A stretch of DNA of 34,805 nucleotides from a bacterium (GCA_029012525.1 JAQXMG010000017.1:1-34805); one strand, 5' to 3'; shown: positions 14,165-22,183, counted from the stretch's first letter. Program-made: numbers and translations. Notes: generated from the sequence alone by a model not told the origin.

Positions 14165-16465
14165 ATGTTTAAAAAATTTGATGAAGAAGCAAAGAAAGTG
14201 TTAGTAAATATGCGAAGTGAAATGGTTAATTTAAGACATCCTTATATAGGAAGTGAACACTTATTTCTATCAATTCTAAAATGTGGCAATAAAGATATAG
14301 TAGAAAAATTAGAAAAGTTTGGAGTAACATATAAATCATTTAAAACAGAATTAATAAATATTGTTGGTTTAGGAAAAGAAAGCAATGATTTCTATTTATA
14401 TACTCCGCTTTTAAGAAATGTATTACAAGTAGCATCAGATAATGCTATAGATAAAGGAAAAGAATATGTTGATGTTAATGATTTATTACTTGCGCTTCTT
14501 GAAGAAGGAGATGGAATAGCAATAAGAATAATGATGGGAATGAACATAAATGTATCTAAAATGTATGAAGAATTTTTAAATAAAAATGTAAAACCCCATA
14601 AAAAAGGTAAAATGTTAATAGATAGTTTTGGAGTTAATTTGAATGAAAAAGTAAAAAACAATGAAATTGATCCTGTTATAGGTCGTGATAAAGAAATAAA
14701 AAGAATGATAGAGATACTATCAAGAAGATGCAAAAATAACCCTTTATTAATTGGAGAAGCAGGAGTTGGAAAAACTGCAATAGTTGAAGAATTAGCAAGA
14801 ATGATAGAAAATGATGAAGTTTACACTCTAAAAAATAAAAAAATTATTTCAATATCAATGGCTAATTTAGTTGCAGGTACAAAATATCGTGGAGAATTTG
14901 AAGAAAGACTCGGGAAAATTATAAAGGAGTTGGAAAAATGTGATGATGTTATAATATTTATTGATGAAATTCATACTCTTGTTGGAGCAGGAGGAGCAGA
15001 AGGAGCAATTGATGCTTCAAATATTTTAAAACCAGCTCTAGCACGAGGTAAAATAAAATTAATTGGTGCAACAACAATTGATGAATACAAAAAATTTATT
15101 GAAAAAGATAAAGCATTAGAAAGAAGATTTCAAGTTTTAGAAGTAAAAGAACCATCTCTTGATGTTGTATCAAACATTTTAAAAAGATTAACACCGATAT
15201 ATGAAGGTTATCATAAAGTAAAATTAAGTGATGCAATAATAAATTCAATTGTAGAATTATCTGATAAATATATTTATGATCGAAAAATGCCAGATAAAGC
15301 AATCGATGTTTTAGATGAAGTATGTTCTAAAGTATCAATTACAACCAGTAAACATGAAGAACAATTGGAAAACTTAAAGAATAAAATTAAAATAACTAAA
15401 AATTTAAAAAATAATTCAATTATAAATAATAATTTTGCTGATGCAGTATCATATAAACAAGAAGAGAATAAATTGTTTGATGAACTAAATAAATTAGAAT
15501 TAAAATATAGTAATGAAGATTCTTTAAAAGTTGTTACAATAAAAGATGTAAAAGAAGTAATTGAAGAAAAAAGCAAAATTCCTGTATTTGAAAAAGAGAA
15601 TAGTCAAGATCTAAAAAGTTTTAGAACTAAGCTAAATAATATTGTAATAGGGCAAGAAAATGCAGTTAATATACTATACAATACAACTAAAAAAATAAGA
15701 TATGGTTATAAAAAAAATAGTGTTCCTTATTCTTATCTTTTTATAGGAAAAACTGGAGTAGGCAAAACACTTCTTGCTAAAGAATATGCCAAGCTTTGTT
15801 ATGGTATGGATAATTTTATAAGAATAGACATGAGTGAATATAAAGAGCCACATTCTATAAGCAAATTAATAGGAAGCCCTGCAGGATACGTTGGCTATGA
15901 TGATAATAAAAATGTTTTTGAAGAAGTTAGAGATAAACCATATTCTGTTATTCTTTTAGATGAAGTCGAAAAGTCTTGTAAAGAAGTGCTTAACTTGTTT
16001 TTACAAATATTAGATGAAGGAAAAATAAAAGATTCTAAAAAAAATACCATTAGATTTGATAATACGATAATTATTATGACCTCTAATTTGGGAACAAGTA
16101 CTAGTAATATTGGATTTAATTCAAAACAAGAAGAAGCAAATTTTAAAGAACTGCAAAATTTTTTTGGCATAGAGTTTTTAAATAGAATAACAAATATCAT
16201 TTATTTTAATAGTTTAACAGAAAAAGATATCGAAAAAATAGTTAATAAAAAAATCTTAGAATTAAAAAAGAATTATCAACAAAGAGATATTAAGTTTACT
16301 ATTAATAAGAAAATTTTGAGTGAAATAATAACTCTTTGTGAATATGAGAAATATGGAGCTAGACAAATTGATAAAGTAATTAGTGATTATCTAGAAAATG
16401 AAATAATAGATAAATTAATCGAAGGAACAAAAGATATTAAAATAAATAAGTTGGTAAAAATATAG
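14165..16465 (+). CDS. clpC: ATP-dependent Clp protease ATPase subunit ClpC
   Basis: 766 residues (Bacillus ClpC about 810). Hsp100 unfoldase feeding ClpP. Double N-domain repeat (about 1-140, starting FKKFDEEAKKVLVNMRSEM), AAA-1 with Walker A GEAGVGKT (197-204) and Walker B IIFIDEIH (263-270), a short middle domain with the UVR-like NNFADAVSYKQEENKLFDEL (422-441), AAA-2 with Walker A GKTGVGKT (528-535) and Walker B ILLDEVE (596-602). AAGGAGG precedes the ATG. The usual operon partners ctsR, mcsA and mcsB are absent, and no CtsR operator is evident. The TAG stop forms the first bases of the next gene's -35 box. Confidence 0.96.
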   Translation: MFKKFDEEAKKVLVNMRSEMVNLRHPYIGSEHLFLSILKCGNKDIVEKLEKFGVTYKSFKTELINIVGLGKESNDFYLYTPLLRNVLQVASDNAIDKGKEYVDVNDLLLALLEEGDGIAIRIMMGMNINVSKMYEEFLNKNVKPHKKGKMLIDSFGVNLNEKVKNNEIDPVIGRDKEIKRMIEILSRRCKNNPLLIGEAGVGKTAIVEELARMIENDEVYTLKNKKIISISMANLVAGTKYRGEFEERLGKIIKELEKCDDVIIFIDEIHTLVGAGGAEGAIDASNILKPALARGKIKLIGATTIDEYKKFIEKDKALERRFQVLEVKEPSLDVVSNILKRLTPIYEGYHKVKLSDAIINSIVELSDKYIYDRKMPDKAIDVLDEVCSKVSITTSKHEEQLENLKNKIKITKNLKNNSIINNNFADAVSYKQEENKLFDELNKLELKYSNEDSLKVVTIKDVKEVIEEKSKIPVFEKENSQDLKSFRTKLNNIVIGQENAVNILYNTTKKIRYGYKKNSVPYSYLFIGKTGVGKTLLAKEYAKLCYGMDNFIRIDMSEYKEPHSISKLIGSPAGYVGYDDNKNVFEEVRDKPYSVILLDEVEKSCKEVLNLFLQILDEGKIKDSKKNTIRFDNTIIIMTSNLGTSTSNIGFNSKQEEANFKELQNFFGIEFLNRITNIIYFNSLTEKDIEKIVNKKILELKKNYQQRDIKFTINKKILSEIITLCEYEKYGARQIDKVISDYLENEIIDKLIEGTKDIKINKLVKI

Positions 16466-16492
16466 ACAAAATTTATGAAAGTATGTTAAAAT
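16463..16492 (+). promoter_or_regulatory. Promoter of surface-protein gene A, embedded in the clpC terminator
   Basis: TAGACA (16463-16468, overlapping the clpC stop), 18 bases, TAAAAT (16487-16492) with TGT before it. The spacer end forms the left arm of a terminator hairpin and the -10 lies at the start of its loop. The same arrangement precedes the paralog at 34455. Confidence 0.6.
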
Positions 16493-16518
16493 CTATTATA
16501 TAGTAGACATACTTTTTT
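16478..16518 (+). terminator. Long-loop terminator after clpC
   Basis: AAAGTATGT (16478-16486) pairs with ACATACTTT (16507-16515) and is followed by more T. The 20-base loop has its own small CTAT/ATAG pairing. RNA started at the embedded promoter would begin inside the loop and could not form this hairpin. Confidence 0.65.
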
Positions 16519-16550
16519 GTTGTACTTTTAATTTAATTGGAGATGATTAG

Positions 16551-17762
16551 ATGAAAAAAAGTGATGATGATTGTAAAGAAAATGATACTTTTAGTTCAAA
16601 AATGTATAATTTTTTAATTCAAGATATTGATTTATGGCACAATTATTATCTATTTGGACTTATTTTCTTTGTTTTATTCGTTATTGGTTATACTTCATAT
16701 TCATTATTTAGTTATGAGATAGAACAGGAAAGTAATATAAGAGTTGTTTTTAGTGATATTAATGGACCATCTTGTGTAATTGAAGGACCTAATTCTTCTG
16801 AAATAGGTATAAATAGTAGTACCGCATATATTATGAATTGTACAGATTCATTTGGAGTTGCCTCTTCTACTTTAACAAGTGATAATTTTATGGTAACGGG
16901 AGATATAACTATAGATAGTATTAATAAAGAAGAAATAACAAATGGTTATAAGTACACAATTAATATTTTATCTGGTACAACAGATACAACAGGTAGTATA
17001 AAATTAAATGCCAATGTTATGCAGGATAATAATGGTAATTATAATAAAGAATCAAATATAAGTAATAATGTTAATGTAATTTTATATAAGACATTTTATT
17101 TAACATATAATAGTACTAATTATGAGTATCATTTTGATGAAGGAATGACTTGGACATCTTTTGTAAATAGCAGTTATAATGACGGGAATTTTACTATAAG
17201 CGGTGAAAATATTAAATATTATAATACTAAGGTTGCTTTAAATGATACTGTTGTTAGTAGTACTGCTACTTTATCTGAAACAACTTATCAAACAAAAGCA
17301 ATAGTATATGCTTGGAATAAATACACAACAGATAGTGTAAATAAAGGAAGTGCTGCTACTGAATATTTTGATGTTGTTATATATGACTACAAAGAAAGCG
17401 GAAGTCAACTTCAATATGTAAGATATTATTCAACTCCAGCACCAAGTGAAATTATTGCTAATGGTACGACTCTTTCAGGTACGTATTATACTTATACTAA
17501 TTTTAATCCATTAAAAGGATATTATTACATTTATTCTAAAGTTGATGATAGTTTAGATTCTGGATGGGATACTGATATGATACGTTATATTCCTGGCAAT
17601 GCTACAATCCAAAGAAAAATTGATGGTGATGTTTATTTGGTATATTTTACATATAGTTATGATGTTAATAAAGAATATCTTACAAGTGAGGATAGTAATG
17701 CATATCCAAAAAATGCTTGGTCTGGGTCAACAATTTATTATGAATTTTTAGGAGAAGTATAA
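16551..17762 (+). CDS. Membrane-anchored surface protein A with Ig-like domain
   Basis: 403 residues. Charged cytoplasmic N-terminus (about 1-33), one membrane helix at about 34-53, then an extracellular part of about 350 residues that is Ser/Thr/Asn/Tyr-rich and looks entirely beta. The first outside domain (about 62-178) has an Ig-like pattern with two Cys (75 and 97) that could form a disulfide; the remainder is Tyr-rich repeats of strand-like segments ending in TIYYEFLGEV. No sortase or signal-peptidase motif is clear. The N-terminal 125 residues have a close paralog at 34455. GGAGATGAT precedes the ATG. Function unknown; adhesin or cell-envelope role inferred from form. Confidence 0.85.
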   Translation: MKKSDDDCKENDTFSSKMYNFLIQDIDLWHNYYLFGLIFFVLFVIGYTSYSLFSYEIEQESNIRVVFSDINGPSCVIEGPNSSEIGINSSTAYIMNCTDSFGVASSTLTSDNFMVTGDITIDSINKEEITNGYKYTINILSGTTDTTGSIKLNANVMQDNNGNYNKESNISNNVNVILYKTFYLTYNSTNYEYHFDEGMTWTSFVNSSYNDGNFTISGENIKYYNTKVALNDTVVSSTATLSETTYQTKAIVYAWNKYTTDSVNKGSAATEYFDVVIYDYKESGSQLQYVRYYSTPAPSEIIANGTTLSGTYYTYTNFNPLKGYYYIYSKVDDSLDSGWDTDMIRYIPGNATIQRKIDGDVYLVYFTYSYDVNKEYLTSEDSNAYPKNAWSGSTIYYEFLGEV

Positions 17763-17779
17763 AAAATAATAATAAAATG

Positions 17780-17812
17780 AAATAAGATAGAATATATTTT
17801 TCTATCTTATTT
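17780..17812 (+). terminator. Hairpin terminator after surface-protein gene A
   Basis: AAATAAGATAGA pairs with TCTATCTTATTT (12 bp) around a 9-base loop. The T run is short, so efficiency is uncertain. Confidence 0.6.
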
Positions 17813-17832
17813 ATTGTTATTAAAAAATTTAA

Positions 17833-17861
17833 TTGTTAAATCTTTAATTTTTTGATATCAT
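17833..17861 (+). promoter_or_regulatory. Promoter for cysS-rlmB-sigH
   Basis: TTGTTA (17833-17838), 17 bases, TATCAT (17856-17861), with TGA before it (extended -10). Confidence 0.55.
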
Positions 17862-17883
17862 ATCTTTATAAGGGAGGCCTTTT

Positions 17884-19278
17884 ATGAAATTATATAATAC
17901 ATTAACTAAAAAAGTAGAGGAATTTGTACCTAGAAATAAAAATGAAGTATCCATGTATACTTGTGGTCCTACAGTTTATAACTATGCTCATATTGGAAAT
18001 TTGCGTACTTATATTTTTGAAGATATTTTAGAAAAAGGTTTAAAATATTTAGGATATAATGTTAAAAGAGTTATGAATATAACAGATGTAGGACATTTAA
18101 CAAGTGATGGTGATACTGGAGAAGATAAGATGCTTAAGGGCGCCAAAAAGGAAGGAAAAACGCCCCAGGAATTAGCTAAGTTTTATACCGAAGCATTTTT
18201 TAATGATTTGAAAAAACTTAATTTAAAAAAACCTGATTTAGTAGAAAAAGCAACGGATCATATTAATGATTATATTAAAGTAATAGAAGTTTTATTAGAA
18301 AAAGACTATGCTTATAAATCTAATGGTAATATTTATTTTGATATATCTAAAGCAAAAGATTATTATAAATTGTCTGGAAAAACATCTGAAGATTTAATTG
18401 TAGGAGCAAGATCTGATGTTTCTTTTGATAATTTTAAGAAAAATCCTTATGATTTTGTATTGTGGTTTACAAAGAGTAAGTTTGAAGATCAAGATCAAAA
18501 ATGGGATAGTCCATTTGGAGTTGGTTATCCTGGTTGGCATATTGAATGTTCTACTCTTGCTAGTTTATATTTTGGAGAGTATTTAGATATTCATTGTGGT
18601 GGGGTTGATAATATATTTCCTCATCATACTAATGAAATTGCTCAATCTGAAGCATATTTTGGACATAAATGGTGTAATTATTGGTTACATGCAGAACACT
18701 TAAACGATAAAAATGGTAAAATGAGTAAATCAAAAGGAGAGTTTTTAACTTTAAAATTATTGGAAGAAAAGGGTTATAATCCTTTAGTTTATAAGTATTT
18801 TTGTTTAGGATCACATTATCGTAATCAATTATTATTTAGTTATGATTCTTTAAATGTTGCAAAAACTTCTTATGAAAAATTAAGAAAAAAAACATCATCA
18901 TTAAAAGAAGATGGAAAAATAGATACTGAAAAAGTCAAATTCTATAAAGAAAAACTTAAAGAAGCTATATCAAGCGATTTAAACACTTCACAAATGTTAA
19001 CATGTGTTTACGACGCTTTAAAAGATAGTTTATTAAATGATAATACTAAAAGAGAAATAATAAAATCTTATGATGAAGTTTTGGGACTTGATTTATTAGA
19101 AAAAGATGAAAAAGAAAGTGTTTTATCAGAAAAATACATTTTAGATAAAATAAAACAAAGAAGTGAAGCAAAACAAAACAAAAACTATGATGAAGCAGAT
19201 TCAATAAGAGATGAACTTTTAAAACAAGGTGTAAAACTTATTGATAAAGTTGACAAAACTGAATATGAAATAATTTAA
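17884..19278 (+). CDS. cysS: Cysteinyl-tRNA synthetase
   Basis: 464 residues, normal length. Class I synthetase: HIGN (36-39) and KMSKS (279-283) ATP-binding motifs. The zinc ligands of the family are present: Cys28, Cys222, His247 and Glu251. A C-terminal DALR-type helical domain follows, including the Glu/Lys-rich end KQRSEAKQNKNYDEADSIRD. GGGAGG precedes the ATG. The order cysS-rlmB-sigH matches Bacillus, except that mrnC and yacP are absent. Its stop codon overlaps an ATG (TAATG at 19276). Confidence 0.98.
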   Translation: MKLYNTLTKKVEEFVPRNKNEVSMYTCGPTVYNYAHIGNLRTYIFEDILEKGLKYLGYNVKRVMNITDVGHLTSDGDTGEDKMLKGAKKEGKTPQELAKFYTEAFFNDLKKLNLKKPDLVEKATDHINDYIKVIEVLLEKDYAYKSNGNIYFDISKAKDYYKLSGKTSEDLIVGARSDVSFDNFKKNPYDFVLWFTKSKFEDQDQKWDSPFGVGYPGWHIECSTLASLYFGEYLDIHCGGVDNIFPHHTNEIAQSEAYFGHKWCNYWLHAEHLNDKNGKMSKSKGEFLTLKLLEEKGYNPLVYKYFCLGSHYRNQLLFSYDSLNVAKTSYEKLRKKTSSLKEDGKIDTEKVKFYKEKLKEAISSDLNTSQMLTCVYDALKDSLLNDNTKREIIKSYDEVLGLDLLEKDEKESVLSEKYILDKIKQRSEAKQNKNYDEADSIRDELLKQGVKLIDKVDKTEYEII

Positions 19279-19328
19279 TGGCTAAAAAATGGGATGATAA
19301 TACAAAAATAAGAACCATAAATGGATAG
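19278..19328 (+). CDS. 16-codon reading frame between cysS and rlmB (doubtful gene)
   Basis: ATG at 19278 overlaps the cysS stop and opens a frame MAKKWDDNTKIRTING before TAG. The stop-start overlap allows translational coupling, and its end overlaps the rlmB ribosome binding site, so it might relay ribosomes to rlmB. It may also be a remnant of mrnC, which usually sits here, or simply chance. Confidence 0.25.
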   Translation: MAKKWDDNTKIRTING

Positions 19329-19339
19329 AGGTAATAAAT

Positions 19340-20044
19340 ATGTTAGTATATGGAAAAAATAGTTGTTATGAATATTTGCAAAATGAGAGTTCTATTAAAA
19401 AAGTTTATTTAGATAGAAATTTTAGTGATGATAAAATTATATCTTTGATAGATAAGTTAAAACTAAATCCTTATTTTTTAACTAGATCTGAACTTGATAT
19501 ATTAGCTAATGGTAATCATCAAGGAATAGTATTGGATATAGGGGATTATAAATATGTTGATATAGATGAAATTATTCGTGAAAATGGTTTTATTGTAATG
19601 TTAGATCATTTGGAAGATACACATAATTTTGGAGCAATTATAAGAACATGTGAAGCTGCAGGAGTTGATGGTATTATTATTCCAAAAGATAGGAGTGTCT
19701 CTGTTAATTCTACTGTTATGAAAACTAGTAGTGGTGCGGCAGTTGATATGAAAATATGTATGGTTACTAATTTAAATCAAACAATAAAATATTTAAAAGA
19801 TAAAGGATATTGGATTACAACAACTGATATGGATGGCCAAAATTATAGCGATATATCTTATCTTGAAAGTACATGCATTGTAATAGGAAATGAAGGTCAT
19901 GGTGTGTCAAATTTAGTCAAAAAATCATCTGATTTTGTAGCATCAATACCTATGGTTGGAAAAATAAATAGTCTTAATGCTTCAGTTGCTGCAGGAATTA
20001 TGATTTATGAAGTGGTAAGACAGAGAAACAAAAATGGAATATAA
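19340..20044 (+). CDS. rlmB: TrmH/RlmB-family SPOUT RNA 2'-O-methyltransferase
   Basis: 234 residues. N-terminal L30-like substrate-binding domain beginning LVYGKNSCYEYL, then the SPOUT knot: motif 1 LDHLEDTHNFGAIIRTCEAAG (88-108, catalytic Asn96 and Arg102), motif 2 IVIGNEGHGVS (180-190), motif 3 IPMVGKINSLNASVAAGI (203-220). Methylates a ribose in rRNA (G2251 of 23S in E. coli) or tRNA; the exact target cannot be fixed from sequence. Position between cysS and sigH matches Bacillus yacO. Overlaps sigH by 11 bases. Confidence 0.93.
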   Translation: MLVYGKNSCYEYLQNESSIKKVYLDRNFSDDKIISLIDKLKLNPYFLTRSELDILANGNHQGIVLDIGDYKYVDIDEIIRENGFIVMLDHLEDTHNFGAIIRTCEAAGVDGIIIPKDRSVSVNSTVMKTSSGAAVDMKICMVTNLNQTIKYLKDKGYWITTTDMDGQNYSDISYLESTCIVIGNEGHGVSNLVKKSSDFVASIPMVGKINSLNASVAAGIMIYEVVRQRNKNGI

Positions 20045-20624
20045 ACAAAACGATTATGAACTTGTTTACATGATTGGTGAACATGATGAAGATGCATTGC
20101 AAATATTATTAGAAAAGTACGATTACGTTATTAAAAACTGGGCTTACTATTATTGGAATAAATTCAGCAAATATAGTATTTCTGTAGATGATTTAATCCA
20201 AGAAGGAAAAATTGGCCTATACATTGCTTCAAAAAAATATACTGAATCTAAAGATGTTAAATTTTATACTTTTGCATTAATATGTATAAAAAGAATTATG
20301 ATGAATTATGTTACTTCACATACTAGAGTTAAAAACTTAGTCTATGCCAATCAAGTTCCAATTGAAAACCATGAAAATGAATTGTTTTATGATGAAAATC
20401 CACTTGATATGATAGAAAATTTTGAATTTCAAAAAAAGATTATTGAATTTAAAAATAGTTTAGATTTTTTAGATGCTAATATTTTTGAACTTAGATATAA
20501 TTTGTTTTCTTATAATGATATAGCAACATTACTTGATATAAATAAAAAGAAAGTTGACAATAGTCTTGTAAAAAGCAAAGCAAAGCTAAAAAAATTTTTA
20601 TTAGAGAATGATTTTTTAATATAA
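20034..20624 (+). CDS. sigH: RNA polymerase sigma-H-like factor (transition/sporulation)
   Basis: 196 residues (Bacillus SigH 218). Region 2 is clear: DEDALQILLEKYDYVIKNWA, then DDLIQEGKIGLYIASKKY and the DNA-melting KFYTFALICIKRIMMNYV; region 4 with a helix-turn-helix, LDANIFELRYNLFSYNDIAT and LLDINKKKVDNSLVKSKAKL, lies at the C-terminus. SigH drives entry into sporulation in Bacillota. The position after rlmB matches Bacillus. The start lies inside the end of rlmB; the local ribosome site is weak, so translation is probably coupled. Confidence 0.9.
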   Translation: MEYKQNDYELVYMIGEHDEDALQILLEKYDYVIKNWAYYYWNKFSKYSISVDDLIQEGKIGLYIASKKYTESKDVKFYTFALICIKRIMMNYVTSHTRVKNLVYANQVPIENHENELFYDENPLDMIENFEFQKKIIEFKNSLDFLDANIFELRYNLFSYNDIATLLDINKKKVDNSLVKSKAKLKKFLLENDFLI

Positions 20625-20653
20625 AAAATACTAAAAATATGATAATAATTGAT

Positions 20654-20708
20654 AGTTATTGACAATTTTTAATATTAAATGTACAAAATTAGTCAATAAC
20701 TTTTTTTT
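20654..20708 (+). terminator. Intrinsic terminator after sigH
   Basis: AGTTATTGAC (20654-20663) pairs with GTCAATAACT (20692-20701); inside, ATTTT pairs with AAAAT next to a one-base bulge. Eight T follow. Confidence 0.85.
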
Positions 20709-20752
20709 ATGATAAATAAATTATAAAAATAGTTATTATATACTAAATAATA

Positions 20753-20782
20753 TTGCTAAATAACAAAACATTATGCTATAAT
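20753..20782 (+). promoter_or_regulatory. Promoter of the two-gene unknown operon
   Basis: TTGCTA (20753-20758), 18 bases, TATAAT (20777-20782), preceded by TGC (extended -10). The start of transcription would be near 20789. Confidence 0.7.
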
Positions 20783-20805
20783 GTACTATGATAGGTGATG
20801 TTGTT

Positions 20806-21426
20806 ATGGATAGTAATATTGAAACATTAAGAGAATTCCTAAACGATGATACGATTAATAAAACTGAATTAAAATTAAATACTTTTTGCGAACTAATGAG
20901 AAATGTATCAAAAAAAATTGAGGAAGAACAGAGAAATATTATAAAAATCAATCTTGATGAAATAGAAATTAACAAAATAACAGGTGAAGTTATTTTGCCT
21001 GAAAAATTATTTAGTAAAGAAAATGATCTAGATAAAACAATGGCAGGATTTAATACTGGCGTAAGTTTAATCGCAGATAGAAAATCAACTAAAGAACATA
21101 AAAGGATTTCTTTTGCTTTAATGGTTTTAGGTTGGTATTGTAATCCTAATAAAGATGCTATATCTAATGATTTAGATGTTTTAGAAAATTTTTCTTATTA
21201 TATGTCTAAAGTACCAGAATGGTTGAGACCATTTTTTATAAATATATTTAGAAAAATGGAATATGAAACCTCTTTTGAAGAGTATTATGATCAAAACTTT
21301 ACAGAAAAAATAAAAAATGAAGTAAAAAAATCATTTTCTGGTTATAATTTAAACGATGAACAAATAAATAGAATATGTAATGTTGTAATAAATAAAGGAA
21401 TAAGAGAAGGTGCACAAAATGAGTAA
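20806..21426 (+). CDS. Unknown cytoplasmic protein
   Basis: 206 residues, no family recognised, no membrane segment or signal peptide. The N-terminal third is Glu/Asn/Lys-rich and helical; the centre has a distinctive block NDLDKTMAGFNTGVSLIADR followed by KSTKEHKRISFALMVLGWYC, and then a Trp/aromatic-rich stretch KVPEWLRPFFINIFRKMEY. The ATG at 20806 is chosen because AGGTGAT lies 6 bases upstream; an in-frame ATG at 20788 sits at the predicted transcription start and lacks a ribosome site. It overlaps the next gene by 8 bases, so the pair is coupled. Confidence 0.8.
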   Translation: MDSNIETLREFLNDDTINKTELKLNTFCELMRNVSKKIEEEQRNIIKINLDEIEINKITGEVILPEKLFSKENDLDKTMAGFNTGVSLIADRKSTKEHKRISFALMVLGWYCNPNKDAISNDLDVLENFSYYMSKVPEWLRPFFINIFRKMEYETSFEEYYDQNFTEKIKNEVKKSFSGYNLNDEQINRICNVVINKGIREGAQNE

Positions 21427-21781
21427 TGGATTTGAAGAACAAAATGCGATAAATAGTTGTGGAAAAAATATTGAAGATACTAAAAAAAGGTTAAATTTAG
21501 AGGAAGTAGTTCAACGAGATAGTTTAGAAACATCAAATTCAGGAATAGATAAATCTAATGTAAGAGTAAGAACTGATGGAATGCCTCATACCTTACCAAA
21601 TTTGGAAAATAATAATTCTAACCAAAATCAAACAAGCTATTATACTGGAATGCCAATTTATCAAACAACAGAAAGCAGTAATAATAAAGCTTTTGCAGCA
21701 GTTTTAGTTGTAATGGAAGTTGTATCTCTTATTTTTTTAGTATCATTAATAACATTTGTCGTACTTAAAGGAATTTCTTAA
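21419..21781 (+). CDS. Unknown protein with a C-terminal membrane anchor
   Basis: 120 residues. The first 80 are polar and low-complexity (Asn, Ser, Glu, Gln) and likely disordered; one membrane helix lies at about 93-117 (AFAAVLVVMEVVSLIFLVSLITF), followed by a very short tail. This is a tail-anchored layout with the polar part probably in the cytoplasm. The ATG at 21419 has GAGAAGG 8 bases upstream and overlaps the stop of the preceding gene, so the two probably act together: this protein could tether its partner to the membrane. Function unknown. Confidence 0.75.
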   Translation: MSNGFEEQNAINSCGKNIEDTKKRLNLEEVVQRDSLETSNSGIDKSNVRVRTDGMPHTLPNLENNNSNQNQTSYYTGMPIYQTTESSNNKAFAAVLVVMEVVSLIFLVSLITFVVLKGIS

Positions 21782-21788
21782 AAAAAGC

Positions 21789-21817
21789 TTGTAAAATTTA
21801 ATAAATATTGATATAAT
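21789..21817 (+). promoter_or_regulatory. Promoter of the rpsF-ssb-rpsR operon
   Basis: TTGTAA (21789-21794), 17 bases, TATAAT (21812-21817), with TGA before it (extended -10). Confidence 0.75.
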
Positions 21818-21824
21818 ACCAATC

Positions 21825-21876
21825 GAGTAATTAATTTACTCCTTGCTTCGATAGAAGCCTTATGTCCAAAAGGAGG
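21825..21876 (+). promoter_or_regulatory. Structured leader before rpsF, possible S6:S18 control element
   Basis: Two hairpins fit between the predicted start of transcription and the ribosome site: GAGTAA/TTACTC (21825-21841) and GCTTC/GATA/GAAGC (21845-21858). ATCGA (21822-21826) can alternatively pair with TCGAT (21848-21852), and CCTT (21858-21861) with AAGG of the Shine-Dalgarno, so two exclusive folds could control translation. Leaders that bind the S6:S18 pair are known for rpsF operons; I could not recognise the conserved binding motif itself. Confidence 0.4.
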
Positions 21877-21885
21877 TGTAAAAAT

Positions 21886-22173
21886 ATGAATAAATATGAA
21901 ATTATGTTTATTGTTAATCCTACTTTAGATGAAGCATCAATCAAAAAAGTTGCTGAAGATATGAAAGATATTATCGTAAAAGCTAAAGGAGAAATAACAG
22001 AAGAACAAGAAATGGGCCAAAGAGATTTAGCTTATGAAATTAATAAACATAAAAAAGGATATTATTTCTTTTATGCAGTTAATACAACACCAGATGTTAT
22101 AAAAGAATTTAATCGTCTTGCAAACGTTAATGAAAACGTTATTCGTCATTTAATTGTAAAAGTAGAAAAATAA
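21886..22173 (+). CDS. rpsF: 30S ribosomal protein S6
   Basis: 95 residues, normal length. MNKYEIMFIVNPTLDEASIK at the start, the central GEITEEQEMGQRDLAYEINK and KKGYYFFYAVNTTPDVIKEF, and the ending RHLIVKVEK are typical of S6, which sits on the platform of the small subunit with S18. The start at 21886 is chosen because AAAAGGAGGTG lies just upstream; an in-frame ATG at 21862 lies ahead of that site. First gene of the rpsF-ssb-rpsR operon. Confidence 0.98.
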   Translation: MNKYEIMFIVNPTLDEASIKKVAEDMKDIIVKAKGEITEEQEMGQRDLAYEINKHKKGYYFFYAVNTTPDVIKEFNRLANVNENVIRHLIVKVEK

Positions 22174-22183
22174 GAGGTATAAA

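Noticed and set aside
21862..21885. An rpsF start at 21862 adding eight residues
   Set aside because: This ATG lies ahead of the AAAAGGAGGTG site and the extension is not part of S6.
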